Counted from the first letter of the stretch, positions 1 through 15,100 are shown. The stretch is 64,000 nt of DNA from Archivesica marissinica (GCA_014843695.1 JABXNX010000066.1:62001-126000); one strand, 5' to 3'. Made by a program: numbers and translations. Notes: generated by a model not told the origin, from the sequence alone.

Positions 1-3000
1 TATGCATTGTATATTCACTATTTCAGTGTTCTACGTTGCTAGGGGAGATCACTATGTATTGTATGCTCACTATTTCAATGTTCTACATTACTAGGGGAGA
101 TCACTATGTATTGTATGTTCACTATTTCAATGTTCTACATTGCTAGGGGAGATCACTATGCATTGTATATTCACTATTTCAGTGTTCTACGTTACTAGGG
201 GAGATCACTATGCATTGTATGTTCACTATATCAGTGTTCTACGTTACTAGGGGCGATCACTATGCATTGTATATTCACTATTTCAGTGTTCTATGTTACT
301 AGGGGAGATCACTATGCATTGTATGATCACTATATCAGTGTTCTATGTTACTAGGGAGATCACTATGCATTGTATGTTCACTATTTCAGTGTTCTATGTT
401 ACTAGGGGAGTTCACTATGCATTCTATGTTCACTATTTCCATGTTCTACGTTACTAGGGGAGATCACTATGCATTGTATGTTCACTATTTCAGTGTTCTA
501 CATTACTAGGGGAGATCACTATGCATTGTATGTTCACTATTTCAGTGTTCTATGTTACTAGGGGAGATCACTATGCATTGTATGATCACTATATCAGTGT
601 TCTATGTTACTAGGGAGATCACTATGCATTGTATGTTCACTATTTCAGTGTTCTATGTTACTATGGGAGTTCACTATGCATTCTATGTTCACTATTTCCA
701 TGTTCTACGTTACTAGGGGAGATCACTATGCATTTTATGTTCACTATTTCAGTGTTCTACATTGCTAGGGGAGATCACTATACATTGTATATTTACTATT
801 TCAGTGTTCTACGTTACTAGGGGAGGTCACTATGCATTGTGTATTCACTATTTCAGTGTTCTACATTACTAGGGGAGATCACTATGCATTGTATGTTCAC
901 TATTTCAGTGTTCTACGTTGCTAGGGGAGATCACTATGCATTGTATGTTCACTATTTCATTGTTCTACGTTACTATGGGAGATCACTATGTATTGTTTGT
1001 TCACTATTTCAATGTTCTACATTACTAGGGGAGATCACTATGTATTGTATGTTCCCTATTTCCATGTTCTACGTTACTAGGGGAGATCACTATGCATTGT
1101 GTATTCACTATTTCAGTGTTCTACATTACTAGGGGAGATCACTATGCATTGTATGTTCACTATTTCAGTGTTCTACGTTACTAGGGGAGATCACTATGTA
1201 TTGTATGTTCCCTATTTCCATGGTCTACGTTGCTAGGGGAGATCACTATGTATTGTATGCTCACTATTTCAATGTTCTACATTACTAGGGGAGATCACTA
1301 TGCATTGTATGTTCACTATTTCAGTGTTCTACGTTGCTAGGGGAGATCACTATGTATTGTATGCTCACTATTTCAATGTTCTACATTACTAGGGGAGATC
1401 ACTATGTATGGTATGTTCACTATTTCAATGTTCTACATTGCTAGAGGAGATCACTATGCATTGTATGTTCACTATTTCAGTGTTCTACGTTGCTAGGGGA
1501 AATCACTATGCATTGTATGTTCACTATATCAGTGTTCTACGTTACTAGGGGCGATCACTATGCATTGTATGTTCACTATTTCAGTGTAATACGTTACTAG
1601 GGGAGATCACTATGCATTGTATGTTCACTATTTCAGTGTAATACATTACTAGGGGAGATCACTATGCATTGTATGTTTACTATTTCAGTGTTCTATGTTA
1701 CTAGGGGAGATCACTATGCATTGTATGATCACTATATCAGTGTTCTACGTTACTAGGGAGATCACTATGCATTGTATGTTCACTATTTCAGTGTTCTATG
1801 TTACTAGGGGAGTTCACTATGCATTGTATGTTCACTATTTCAGTGTTCTACGTTACTAGGGAGATCACTATGCATTGTATATTCACTATTTCAGTGTTCT
1901 ACGTTACTAGGGGAGATCACTATGTATTGTATGTTCACTATTTCAGTGTTCTACGTTACTAGGGGAGATCACTATGCATTGTATGTTCACTATTTCCATG
2001 TTCTACATTACTAGGGGAGATCACTATGTATTGTATGTTCACTATTTCCATGTTCTACATTACTAGGGAAGATCACTATGTATTGTATGTTCGCTATTTC
2101 AGTGTTCTACGTTACTAGGGGAGATCACTATGTATTGTATGCTCACTATTTCAGTGTAATACGTTACTAGGGGAGATCACTATGTATTGTATGTTCACTA
2201 TTTCAGTGTTCTACGTTACTAGGGGAGATCACTATGTATTGTATGTTCACTATTTCAGTGTTCTACATTACTAGGGGAGATCACTATGTATTGTATATTC
2301 ACTATTTCAGTGTTCTACGTTACTAGGGGAGATCACTATGCATTGTATATTTACTATTTCAGTGTTCTACATTACTAGGGGAGATCACTATGCATTGTAT
2401 GTTCACTATTTCATTGTTCTACGTTACTAGGGGCGATCACTATGTATTGTATGTTCACTATTTCAGTGTTCTACGTTACTAGGGGAGATCACTATGTATT
2501 GTATGTTCACTATTTCATTGTTCTACGTTACTATGGGAGATCACTATGTATTGTTTGTTCACTATTTCAATGTTCTACGTTACTAGGGGAGATCACTATG
2601 AATTGTATATTCACTATTTCAATGTTCTACGTTACTAGGGGAGATCACTATGTATTGTTTGTTCACTATCTCAGTGTTCTACTTTACTAGGGGAGATCAC
2701 TATGTATTGTATGTTCACTATTTCAGTGTTCTATATTACTAGGGGAGATCACTATGCATTGTATGTTCACTATTTCAATGTTCTACATTACTAGGGGAGA
2801 TCACTATGGATTGTATGTTCACTATTTCAATGTTCTACATTACTAGGGAAGATCACTATGTATTGTATGTTCACTATTTCAATGTTCTACATTACTAGGG
2901 AAGATCACTATGTATTGTATGTTCGCTATTTCAGTGTTCTACGTTACTAGGGGAGATCACTATGTATTGTATGCTCACTATTTCCATGTTCTACATTACT

Positions 3001-3106
3001 AGGGGAGATCACTATGTATTGTATGTTCACTATTTCAGTGTTCTACATTACTAGGGGAGATCACTATGCATTGTATGTTCACTATTTCAGTGTTCTACGT
3101 TGCTAG
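1..3106. repeat. 52-bp minisatellite array ending at an MTR exon
   Basis: About 59 copies of a 52-bp unit fill the first 3.1 kb and continue past the left edge. The period was measured from successive TCACTATG blocks (101 to 153). Each unit carries TATTTCAG and, 13 to 16 bases later, ACTAG or GCTAG, so every unit holds two acceptor-like AG sites behind a pyrimidine-rich stretch. The last unit runs directly into the MTR exon at about 3107. The open frames at 629-1132 and 2442-2690 are only this repeat translated. The array lies in an MTR intron. Confidence 0.95.
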
Positions 3107-3189
3107 GGAAAGATGGCAGGGAGGAGTATATTGAAGAGTTAGACGAGGAATACGAAGAAATCAGATGTGATCATTACGAATCTCTCAAG
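3107..3189 (+). CDS. MTR: MTR exon (first in window)
   Basis: The frame reads [19 protein letters not shown] then DHYESLK, ending in phase 0 at donor GTAATA. This is the start of the reactivation domain. The 5' edge is uncertain: the acceptor can be TGCTAG (exon from 3107) or TTTCAG (exon from 3091). Both lie in the last copy of the 52-bp array and both keep the frame open. Confidence 0.85.
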
Positions 3190-6100
3190 GTAATATTTAT
3201 GTTTTTCTATCTGACACTGTAGTGACTGTATGTCAGTATTTTATGTTCATGGTAAAGGTAGCATTTATATTATATGTTTCTGAGATAATGTGAGAAAGGG
3301 GTTATCATCATGATCTTGGTTTATTGGTTTGAAATGTTAATGGGTCACGATACCTGCATAATCTCTACTAATGCTATGAAACCAAAATCTCTGGTTCCTG
3401 ATTGGTGCTCTTGTGCTGTAAAACCAAACTCCAATAACCGATACCATCATATCTACCGTCACAATGTTTATGAAAATGTATCGAAGTTTACCATAAATTG
3501 TTTCCTGTTGTTTACAATGCAGGATAGAAAGTACTTGAGCTTAGAGAAGGCTCGTAGTAAGAGACTGAAGATAGATTGGATGTCCGAAGCAGTTCCAGGT
3601 AATGTACTTGAGCTTAGAGAAGGCTCTTAGTAAGAGACTGAAGATAGATTGGATGTCCGAAGCAGTTCCAGGTAATGTACTTGAGCTTAGAGAAGGCTCG
3701 TAGTAAGAGACTGAAGATAGATTGGATGTCCGAAGCAGTTCCAGGTAATGTACTTGAGCTTAGAGAAGGCTCGTAGTAAGAGACTGAAGATAGATTGGAT
3801 GTCCGAAGCAGTTCCAGGTAATGTACTTGAGCTTAGAGAAGGCTCGTAGTAAGAGACTGAAGATAGATTGGATGTCCGAAGCAGTTCCAGGTAATGTACT
3901 TGAGCTTAGAGAAGGCTCGTAGTAAGAGACTGAAGATAGATTGGATGTCCGAAGCAGTTCCAGGTAATGTACTTGAGCTTAGAGAAGGCTCGTAGTAAGA
4001 GACTGAAGATAGATTGGATGTCCGAAGCAGTTCCAGGTAATGTACTTGAGCTTAGAGAAGGCTCTTTATAAGAGACTGAAGATAGATTGGCTGTCTGAGG
4101 CAGTTCCAGGTAATATACCTGAGCTTAGAGAAGGCTCTTTGTAAGAGACTGAATATAGATTGGCTGTGTGAGGAAGTTCCAAGTAATATACTTGAGCTTA
4201 GAGAAGGCTCGTAGTAAGAGACGTGATATAGATTGGCTGTGTGAGGCAGTTCCAGGTAATATACTTGAGCTTAGAGAAGGCACTTTGTAAGAGACTGAAG
4301 ATAGATTGGCTGTGTGAGGCAGTTCCAGGTAATATACTTGAGCTTAGAGAAGGCAGTTTGTAAGAGACTGAAGATAGATGGGCTGTGTGAGGAAGTTCCA
4401 GGTAATATACTTGAGCTTAGAGAAAGCTCTTTATAAGAGACTGAATATAGATTGGCTGTGTGAGGCAGTTCCAAGTAATATACTTGAGCTTAGAGAAGGC
4501 TCGTAGTAAGAGACTTGATATAGATTGGCTGTCTGAGGCAGTTCCAGGTAATATACTTGAGCTTAGAGAAGGCAGTTTGTAAGAGACTGAAGATAGATTG
4601 GCTGTGTGAGGCAGTTCCAGGTAATATACTTGAGCTTAGAGAAGGCAGTTTGTAAGAGACTGAAGATAGATGGGCTGTGTGAGGAAGTTCCAGGTAATAT
4701 ACTTGAGCTTAGAGAAGGCAGTTTATAAGAGACTGAATATAGATTGGCTATGTGAGGCAGTTCCAAGTAATATACTTGAGCTTAGAGAAGGCTCGTAGTA
4801 AGATGTTATAGATAGATAGATTGGCTGTGTGAGGAAGTTCCAGGAAAGATGCATGAGCCTAGAGAAGGCTTGTAGTAAGAGACTGAAGATAGATTGGCTG
4901 TCTGAGGAAGTTCCAGGAAAGATGCATGAGCCTAGAGAAGGCTTGTAGTAAGAGACTGAAGATAGATTGGCTGTCTGAGGAAGTTCCAGGAAAGATGCAT
5001 GAGCCTAGAGAAGGCTTGTAGTAAGAGACTGAAGATAGATTGGCTGTCTGAGGAAGTTCCAGGAAAGATGCATGAGCCTAGAAAAGGCTTGTAGTAAGCG
5101 ACTGAAGATAGATTGGCTGTCTGAGGAAGTTCCAGGAAAGATGCATGAGTCTAGAGAAGGCTTGTAGTAAGAGACTGAAGATAGATTGGCTGTGTGAGGA
5201 AGTTCCAGGAAAGATGCATGAGCCTAGAGAAGGCTTGTAGTAAGAGACTGAAGATAGATTGGCTGTCTGAGGAAGTTCCAGGAAAGAAGGTAATGGACGT
5301 AGCATTATACTATAGCACTGTTTCTGTTCCGAGTTTCAAATTCAACTGTTTCCAGAGGTCTTCCATTTAAAACAGTTTCGTGGAAATCGTGATAATGCAG
5401 TGCTAGCGAGTTCGCTTTAGGACGAAAGGCCCGGAGGTTGCTACCAGGTGTAGTCGTTACGATTGTGCCCTTAGGGAAGGCATTTAAATTCTGCATTGCC
5501 GCCTCCCTATCCCTTCTGTCGATGGATTCCGCCAGAAATGAGGTCTCGAGAGTGATTTATTTACGTTGTAGGAACTTGTTTCGCAATCGAGCTAAAATAA
5601 ATTTGTATAAACTAAAATAGTTTCATTAATCCGAGAGATATTCCAGGGGCCATTTTATTTATTTCGATTCCTGTTACTGTGCCTTTATTCTATGTTTAAA
5701 CTTTATTTATTTTACAACGATTGCGAAGCAAGTTCTAAGAACTTATATTAATCACTCTCGTTGGCGCAGATGAAAGCGTAAATGTGGTCATTCGTGTGGG
5801 AGGAAACCGGAGTACCCGGAGAAAACCCACCTGTCCGATCTGGCGACCACCATACCATCTCAAATTCTTTCCGATCCGAGGATCGAACCCGAGTTGCATT
5901 GGTGAGAAGCGAGCTCGCTAACGACTGCGCTAATCGGACAGCCTTTATTCTAGAAGCCCCTTTCTATTCCTTCAACCCTGTGTTGTTATTAATTATTTAT
6001 ATTCCTGCATCGCTGGACTCTATATCTCAGTTATGTTACTCATGGATATCCTCTTGTCTTATATTTAACTGTGTTGATTATGTTTCTGCATTTCCAGTGA

Positions 6101-9100
6101 GACCATCTTTTATTGGTGTGAGAAAGTTTGAAAACTACGACCTAAGCCGACTGTTACCTTATATTGACTGGAAGCCATTCTTTGATGTGTGGCAACTGAG
6201 AGGAAAGTACCCCAATAGGGGTTACCCGAGAATCTTCAACGACAAAATTGTTGGTAAGTCCTTGAGTAAAGTGTGTGTTTTACGTTTATTTATCGTCGCT
6301 ACCGGTTACCCATATGAGCGATGCTGCCTGAAGAGATTAGTCATTATAGATATTTGGAGGATAGTGCAATGATACACACAGAGACCCATTCCAGAGTCTC
6401 CTCTGGTTCTTTTATGTGCATGGTGTAGAGCACCGACACGAGACCTCGGGTTAAAGTCACATCTGAAAGACCTCGTGTCTGTGCTTTACACCGTGCACGT
6501 AAAAGATCCAAATGAGATTCTGGAATGGGTCTTTGTCAGTATCATTGCACTATCCTCCAAAAATCTAAAATGACTAATCTCTTCAGGAGGCGTTGCTCAC
6601 ATGGACAACAGGTAGCGACGGTTTAAAGTCCCATCTGAAAGACTGTTAATTTTATTAGGGGATTTGAACCTTGAGTAAAGGGTAGTTTGACATTTTGACT
6701 GCAAGTGCAGGAGTTTTAGAGTAACATTGTTTGAATTAATGAAGTTACCACTGTGTCAACTAGACAATTTATTATTGTTAACTCTTTGCAAACGTTAAAA
6801 ATAACAGCTAATTAGGTCATAGAATTTCAATAGAATTGGTGTTGTAACGACATAATTCAAATGAAATTCCATGACATATTTCCCGAGTTTTCAGTTTCAA
6901 ATAAGAAAACTGTCCAAATAGCACAGTGGTTAGCGCGCTCGCTTCTCACCAAGGCAACCCGTGTTCAATCCTCGGACTGGCAAGTATGCGAGATGGTATG
7001 ATGGTCGCCAGATCGGACAGGTGGGTTTTCTCCGGGTACTTCGGTTTCCTCCCACACGAATGACACATTTATGCTTTCATCCGCACCAACGAGAGTGATT
7101 AATATAAGTTATTGAAACTTGTTTCGCAATCGTTGTAGAATAAATAAAGTTTAAACTAAATAAGAAAAACACATTAATGAATTATTATAGACTTTATTTT
7201 TACCCATCATGCAACAAATTAATAATGTGCCTTTGATCGATCTTTGCTATGCCTAACATATGAATCTCATCTTAACCTCTTGCATGCTAGCTGTAGATAA
7301 AATCACTTTTGCAAACGGCATATAGCCTGATGGGCACAGAACGTGCCATCTGATCAGGAGAACGTGCTGTCTGATCAGGCTCTATGCTGTTTGCTATTCG
7401 AATAGTGGAGCTAAAACACTTGGCTGAATAGCAAACAATATAGATCCTGATTAGACGCTATGTAAGGCTGATCTGGATCTATGTTGTTTGCAAATGTGAT
7501 TTTATTTATTCAGCAGGCAAATTGTTAAATATCGGTAACATTGATGAAATCTTAGAATATGTGTGTATTACAATGTTTATAATAATAAATTGTTGACCAT
7601 TAAATGCTGATGCCAACAGAATAGGAGGTCGACACTTCGAACTTCTGGAACATCCATAGCATAAGAAATGCAATTAAGTCGGGGGGGGGGCTAAGTGGTT
7701 CCAGTCGTTAACTTCAAGTCACTTGCCCTCACCGCTGTAGGTTCGAATCCCACCTGGTGTTTCAAATGAATTTATGTGACGAAGCTATCCAACTGGCTTG
7801 CAGAGGTCGGTGGTTCTACCTGGGTTCCTGAAAGACTGCTGGTAGTGGCATCCAGGGTCTTGCACCATCATTAACAGCTGGAGAGTCGCCAATGAGAGAC
7901 ATCTGTCAGTTACTGCCCTTGAATACTTTCTAAAAGTAGATAGGTCCTATTATGTGTTTTCCTCTGTTTTTATCGTTGTTTCCTTTGCACAACATGCTAG
8001 CAATCTTATTCCGCTATCGCTTCTTATGAATTTTAAATTACTATATCTCGACAGATCTCATACAATAATATGCAATGGGTACTTATTTCTAAAGGAATGT
8101 TTTCAGTTAATTAACAAAATTTGGATATAATCACATCTGGTTAGTAAACAACAGTAAAAACAAACAATTCTAACTAAAAACTATTCACATTTTGGAATAA
8201 ATCAGACTTTATCTGCCAAGGGAGGTAATAGAAAATTAGAGATGCCTCTCATTGACCAAAGCTGTCGGTGTAACTTTAAATCCTCAAAACAAACAAACAG
8301 AGCAATTAAGTCATTTGAATCAGTTCTGTACATTTGACCAGATGAAGCAACATGTCTATTTATAACACTAATTTTTCTCCCAAAGGCAATGAAGCTAAGA
8401 AAGTGTATAATGATGCACAGAGAATGTTGAAGCAGATAATGAATGCACAGAGTATACACGCTCATGGTGTGGTAGCGTTCTACCCGGCCAGTAGTACCGG
8501 GGATGATATAGAAGTATATAGCGAGGCCGGGCAACATCTAGAGACATTTTATGGTTTGAGACAGCAGGTATGGTATAACTGTAATACTATATATATGCGC
8601 TACGCTCATGGTGGGTTAGCGTTCTACCCGGCCGGTAGTACTGGAGATGATATAGAAGTATATAGCGAGGCCGGGCAACATCTAGAGACATTTTATGGTT
8701 TGAGACAGCAGGTATGGTATAACTGTATTACTATATATATGCGCTGCACTCATGGTGGGGTAGCGTTCTACCCGGCCATCAGTACCGGGGATGATATAGA
8801 AGTATAGAAGTATATAGCAAGGCCGGGCAACATCTAGAGACATTTTATGGTTTGAGACAGCAGGTATGGTATAACTGTATTACTATATATATGCGCTGCA
8901 CTCATGGTGGGGTAGCGTTCTACCCGGCCAGTAGTACCGGGGATGATATAGAAGTATATAGCAAGGCCGGGCAACATCTAGAGACATTTTATGGTTTGAG
9001 ACAGCAGGTATGGTATAACTGTATTACTATATATATGCGCTGCACTCATGGTGGGGTAGCGTTCTACCCGGCCAGTAGTACCGGGGATGATATAGAAGTA

Positions 9101-12100
9101 TATAGCGAGGCCGGGCAACATCTAGAGACATTTTATGGTTTGAGACAGCAGGTATGGTATAACTGTATTACTATATATATGCGCTGCGCTCATGGTGGGG
9201 TAGCGTTCTACCCGGCCAGTAGTACCGGGGATGATATAGAAGTATAGAAGTATATAGCAAGGCCGGGCAACATCTAGAGACATTTTATGGTTTGAGACAG
9301 CAGGTATGGTATAACTGTATTACTATATATATGCGCTGCGCTCATGGTGGGGTAGCGTTCTACACGGCCAGTAGTACCGGGGATGATATAGAAGAGTTAG
9401 GCCGGGCAACAGCTAGACATGTTTTATATTATTAAGGGATGTGGAATATGTGAATATTTTTGTAGTATAAGTATCTACCTAATTAGTAAATGATTGTCCG
9501 GCTTTCATCCTCCAAGTGGGCAACCATGTGGCATCCATTGTCCAGTGGTAGAGGGTAGGCTCTGGAATCGACCTATTGAGCTAGGCACCTCGTACACACT
9601 GCTTAGTACTGGCTAAGCCTGCCCAGGAAAACATGTCTAGGTCCCCACAAATGGTTTGATATGAATGGAACATACATACATACATACACAAGATGGATCT
9701 GACCGTCTATCTTATCAGAATATATGGCTTCCGGAATATGGCTTCCGGAATATGGCTTCCGGAATATGGCTTCCGGAATATGGCTTCCGGAATATGGCTT
9801 CCAGAATATGGCTTCCAGGAATATGGCTTCCGGAATATGGCTTCCGGAATATGGCTTCCGGAATATTATGACAGGAAACCAGTATGGTCATTAGTTAAGA
9901 TTTTGACTTATAGGCTGTCGTTGAACGGGAGACACTTTCCGTATCAAAATATTTTGTCAGTCCAAGTGCTGAAAAAATGCAATGTTCTGATTGGTTGGGA
10001 AACTTCTTTGACATCAGTTACGAAATCAAAACATTGAACCCCATTTGTTAATTATATGTAACTATGCAGGGTACAAGACTATATTAAATCCTGTCTTATA
10101 GATGGTCCACCGTATAAGCGTGAGTTTTACGTTTATTTATCGTCGCTACCGGCTGCCCATATGAGCGACGCCTCCTGAAGAGATTAGTAATTTTAGATTT
10201 TAGGAGGATAGTGCAATGATACAGACAGAGACTCATTCCAGAGACTCCTCTGGTTCTTTTACCTGCACAGTGTAAAGCACCGACACGAGACCTCGGTTTA
10301 AAGTCCCATCTGAAAGACTGTTAATATTATTAGGGTCCAGACAGGGTATCGAACCTGCATAGCATGTAACTATTGTATACTTGTATTTAGGCTGAAAAAG
10401 ACTCGGCATCAAGCGACCCCTATCTATGCCTGTCTGATTTTGTGGCCCCTAAGGAAACTGGCATCATGGATTACATTGGGTTATTTGCTGTTACGGCAGG
10501 ACAGGGTGTCAACAAATTATGTAAACTGTATGTATTAAATATACTTATAATTTAGTTGTTAGTTGATGCATCTATAATTGTTATGAAAGCAATATTATTT
10601 ACGGTAATAGGTTGATATTGTACTGAAGTCAATAATAGATTCATAGAAAGCACAGCCGCTACTCATTGAATCCACTACTGATTGAATCCACTACTGATTG
10701 AATATGCTACTGATTGAATATGCTACTGATTGAATATGCTACTGATTGAATATGCTACTGATTGAATATGCTACTGATTGAATATGCCACTGATTGAATC
10801 TGCCACTGATTGATTATGCCACTGATTGAATCTGCTACTGATTGAATATGCCACTGATTGAATCTGCCACTGATTGATTATGCCACTGATTGAATCTGCT
10901 ACTGATTGAATCTGCTACTGATTGAATCCACTACTGATTGAATCTGCTACTGATTGAATATGCTACTGATTGAATCTGCTACTGATTGAATCCACTACTG
11001 ATTGAATCCACTACTGATTGAATCTGCTACTGATTGAATATGCTACTGATTGAATCTGCTACTGATTGAATCCACTACTGATTGAATCCACTACTGATTG
11101 ATATGCTACTGATTGAATCCACTACTGATTGAATCCACTACTGATTGAATATGCTATTGATTGAATCCACTACTGATTGAATATATTACTGATTGAATCT
11201 GCTACTGATTGAATCCACTACTGATTGAATATGCCACTGATTGAATATGCTACTGATTGAATATGCTACTGATTGAATATGCTACTGATTGAATCTGCTA
11301 CTGATTGAATATGCTACTGATTGAATATGCTACTGATTGAATCTGCTACTGATTGAATCCACTACTGATTGAATATGCTACTGATTGAATATGCTACTGA
11401 TTGAATATGCTATTGATTGAATCCACTACTGATTGAATCCACTACTGATTGAATATGCTACTGATTGAATCTGCTACTGATTGAATCCACTGCTGATTGA
11501 ATATGCTACTGATTGAATCCACTACTGATTGAATATGCCACTGATTGAATATGCTACTGATTGAATATGCTACTGATTGAATATGCTACTGATTGAATCT
11601 GCTACTGATTGAATATGCTACTGATTGAATATGCTACTGATTGAATCCACTACTGATTGAATATGCTACTGATTGAATATGCTACTGATTGAATATGCTA
11701 CTGATTGAATATGCTACTGATTGAATATGCTACTGATTGAATCCACTACTGATTGAATCCACTACTGATTGAATCCACTACTGATTGAATATGCTACTGA
11801 TTGAATATGCTACTGATTGAATATGCTACTGATTGAATATGCCACTGATTGAATCTGCCACTGATTGATTATGCCACTGATTGAATCTGCTACTGATTGA
11901 ATCTGCTACTGATTGAATCCACTACTGATTGAATATGCTACTGATTGAATTCCACTACTGATTGTATCCACTACTGATTGAATCTGCTACTCAATGAATC
12001 CACTACTGATTGAATCCACTACTGATTGAATATGCTACTGATTGAATCTGCTACTGATTGAATCCACTACTGATCGAATATGCTACTGATTCAATCTGCT

Positions 12101-15100
12101 ACTGATTCAATCTGCTACTGATTGAATCTGATACTGATTGAATCCACTGCTGATTGAATCTGCTACTGATTGAATCTGCTACTGATTGAATCCACTACTG
12201 ATTGAATATGCTACTGATTGAATCTGTTACTGATTGAATCCACTACTGATTGAATATGCTACTGATTGAATCTGCTACTGATTGAATCCACTACTGATTG
12301 AATATGCTACTGATCGAATATGCTACTGATTGAATATGCTACTGATTGATTCTGCTACTGATTGAATCCACTACTGATTGAATATGCTACTGATCGAATA
12401 TGCTACTGATTGAATATGCTACTGATTGAATCCACTACTGATTGAATCTGCTACTCAATGAATCCACTACTGATTGAATCCACAACTGATTGAATCCGCT
12501 ACTGATTGAATCTGCTACTCAATGAATCCACTACTGATTAAATCCACTACTGATTAAATCCACTACTGATTGATTCTGCTACTGATTAAATCCACTACTA
12601 ATTGAATCTGCTACTGATTGAATCCATTACTGATTGAATCTGCTACTCAATGAATCCACTACTGATTGAATCCACTACTGATTGAATATGCTACTGATTG
12701 AATATGTTACTCATTGAATATGCTACTGATTGAATATGTTACTGATTGAATATGCTACTGATTGAATATGCTACTGATTGAATCCACTACTGATTGGATC
12801 CACTACTGATTGAATATGCTACTGATTGAATATGCTACTGATTGAATATGCTACTGATTGAATATGCTACTGATTGAATATGCTACTGATTGAATATGCT
12901 ACTGATTGAATATGCTACTGATTGAATCCACTACTGATTGAATATGCTACTGATTGAATTCCACTACTGATTGAATCTGCTACTGATTGTATCCACTACT
13001 GATTGAATCTGCTACTCAATGAATCCACTACTGATTGAATCCACTACTGATTGAATATGCTACTGATTGAATCTGCTACTGATTGAATCCACCACTGATT
13101 GATTCTGCTACTGATTAAATCCACTACTGATTGAATATGCTACTGATTGAATCTGCTACTGATTAAATCCACTACTGATTGAATCTGCTACTGATTGAAT
13201 CTGCTACTGATTGAATCTGCTACTGATTGAATCCACTACTGATCGAATATGCTACTGATTGAATCTGCTACTGATTGAATCCACTGTTGATTGAATCTGC
13301 TACTGATTGAATCTGCTACTGATTGAATCCACTGCTGATTGAATATGCTACTGATTGAATCTGCTACTGATTGAATCCACTACTGATTGAATATGCTACT
13401 GATTGAATCTGCTACTGATTGAATCCACTACTGATTGAATCTGCTACTGATCGAATATGCTACTGATTGAATATGCTACTGATTGAATCTGCTACTCAAT
13501 GAATCCACTACTGATTGAATCCACAACTGATTGAATCCGCTACTGATTGAATCTGCTACTCAATGAATCCACTACTGATTAAATCCACTACTGATTAAAT
13601 CCACTACTGATTGATTCTGCTACTGATTAAATCCACTACTAATTGAATCTGCTACTGATTGAATCCATTACTGTTGAATCTGTAGAGTATACAAGTTTAT
13701 TAATTTTTAAAACTGATGTTTATTACATTGTTGTTCAAGCACCACCCTACATTTTATTCACTTACACCATAACTATATCTTCCAGAATATACATAATAGT
13801 GACAGAGTGGCAGTATGAGGTAGAAAACAAATAAATACGTGTAATTTGGCCTTGCCTGGCTTATATGTATGACTTATTTAACTTTAACCACATTAATTTT
13901 ATTGTCACTAATATATGCTTTCATGGCCGAGTTATATGTGTTGTGGACTGGTTTGATTTAATAATACAGTGAAACCTGTGTTAGTGGTTACCTCCATTAA
14001 ACAGCAACCTGTATTAAGCAGCCAGTTTCCAGATTCCCAATATGTTGTTTTATTATACATTTTACCTCTATTAGGCAGCCACCTGTGCTAAGCAGCCACT
14101 TTCTGAGATTCCCTTCGCTGGCTGCTTAAGACAGGTTTGACTGTATTTAATTGCTCTATATACATGTATATAGTTAGTTTATGCATAAATTTATTTTAGC
14201 TTGATTGCGAAACAAGTTCTTAAAACTTATATTAATCACTCTCGAGACCTCATTCCTTATGGAATCTATCACCACGAGGGAGAGAGAAGAGGCAATGTGG
14301 AATTTAAATGCCTTACTTAAGGGTACAATCATAACGGCTCCAGCCGGGCTCGAACTCGGGCCTTTCGCACCTGAAGCGAATGTGCTACCACTGCACTATC
14401 ACGACTTCCACATGTATATAGTTTAATCATATATGATTGCTCGATTCAATTTACTTACATATAATACAAGGCATGATAATTTCAAGAAAAGCAAACAGGT
14501 CGGGCCACATGTTCTAGCAACATTAGTTACGGCCCCGATGTACATGTATATGACAATCACAATCATATTATAAATAGATAATTAGCATATGGGTTGGGCG
14601 ACAATCACTTGACCTAGGTTTTGAGTCTTCATTGAATCAGCTGTGTTGCAGAAGGTTGGTGGTTCTTTCCAGGTTCCTGTCAATTGGATTTGATGTTTAA
14701 TTGGTTATGCTGCTTGCATTACAGGTATGAGAGCCAGTTTGATGACTACAGTGTCATTATGGTGAAGGCATTAGCGGACAGGTTGGCAGAGGTTAATATT
14801 TCTCTCATACATTGTATTTACTAGCAGACATGTCACATAGAATAGAATCACTTGAACATTTAACCCACTTTGCATGCTGGGTAAAATAAAGGCTATAAAT
14901 AGTTCAAATAGTTCAAACAACTGCTGCAGACAACAATTCATTAATGTGCCTCTCTTATTTCTTAGTTAATCCATTCAACCCCAAGTAACTGACATGGACT
15001 GGTGCATGATATTTTTTGCATGCTGGGTAAAATAAAGGCTATAAATAGTTCAAATAGTTCAAACAACTGCTGCAGACAACAATTCATTAATGTGCCTCTC

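Noticed and set aside
629..2690. Open frames in the 52-bp array as coding repeats
   Set aside because: The period is not a multiple of 3, so the peptide cycles through three frames of the same DNA. They are intronic to MTR.
5782..6372. 196-codon frame as a separate gene
   Set aside because: It runs from a minus-strand SINE through intron into the MTR exon at 6098-6253; only the exon part has family similarity.
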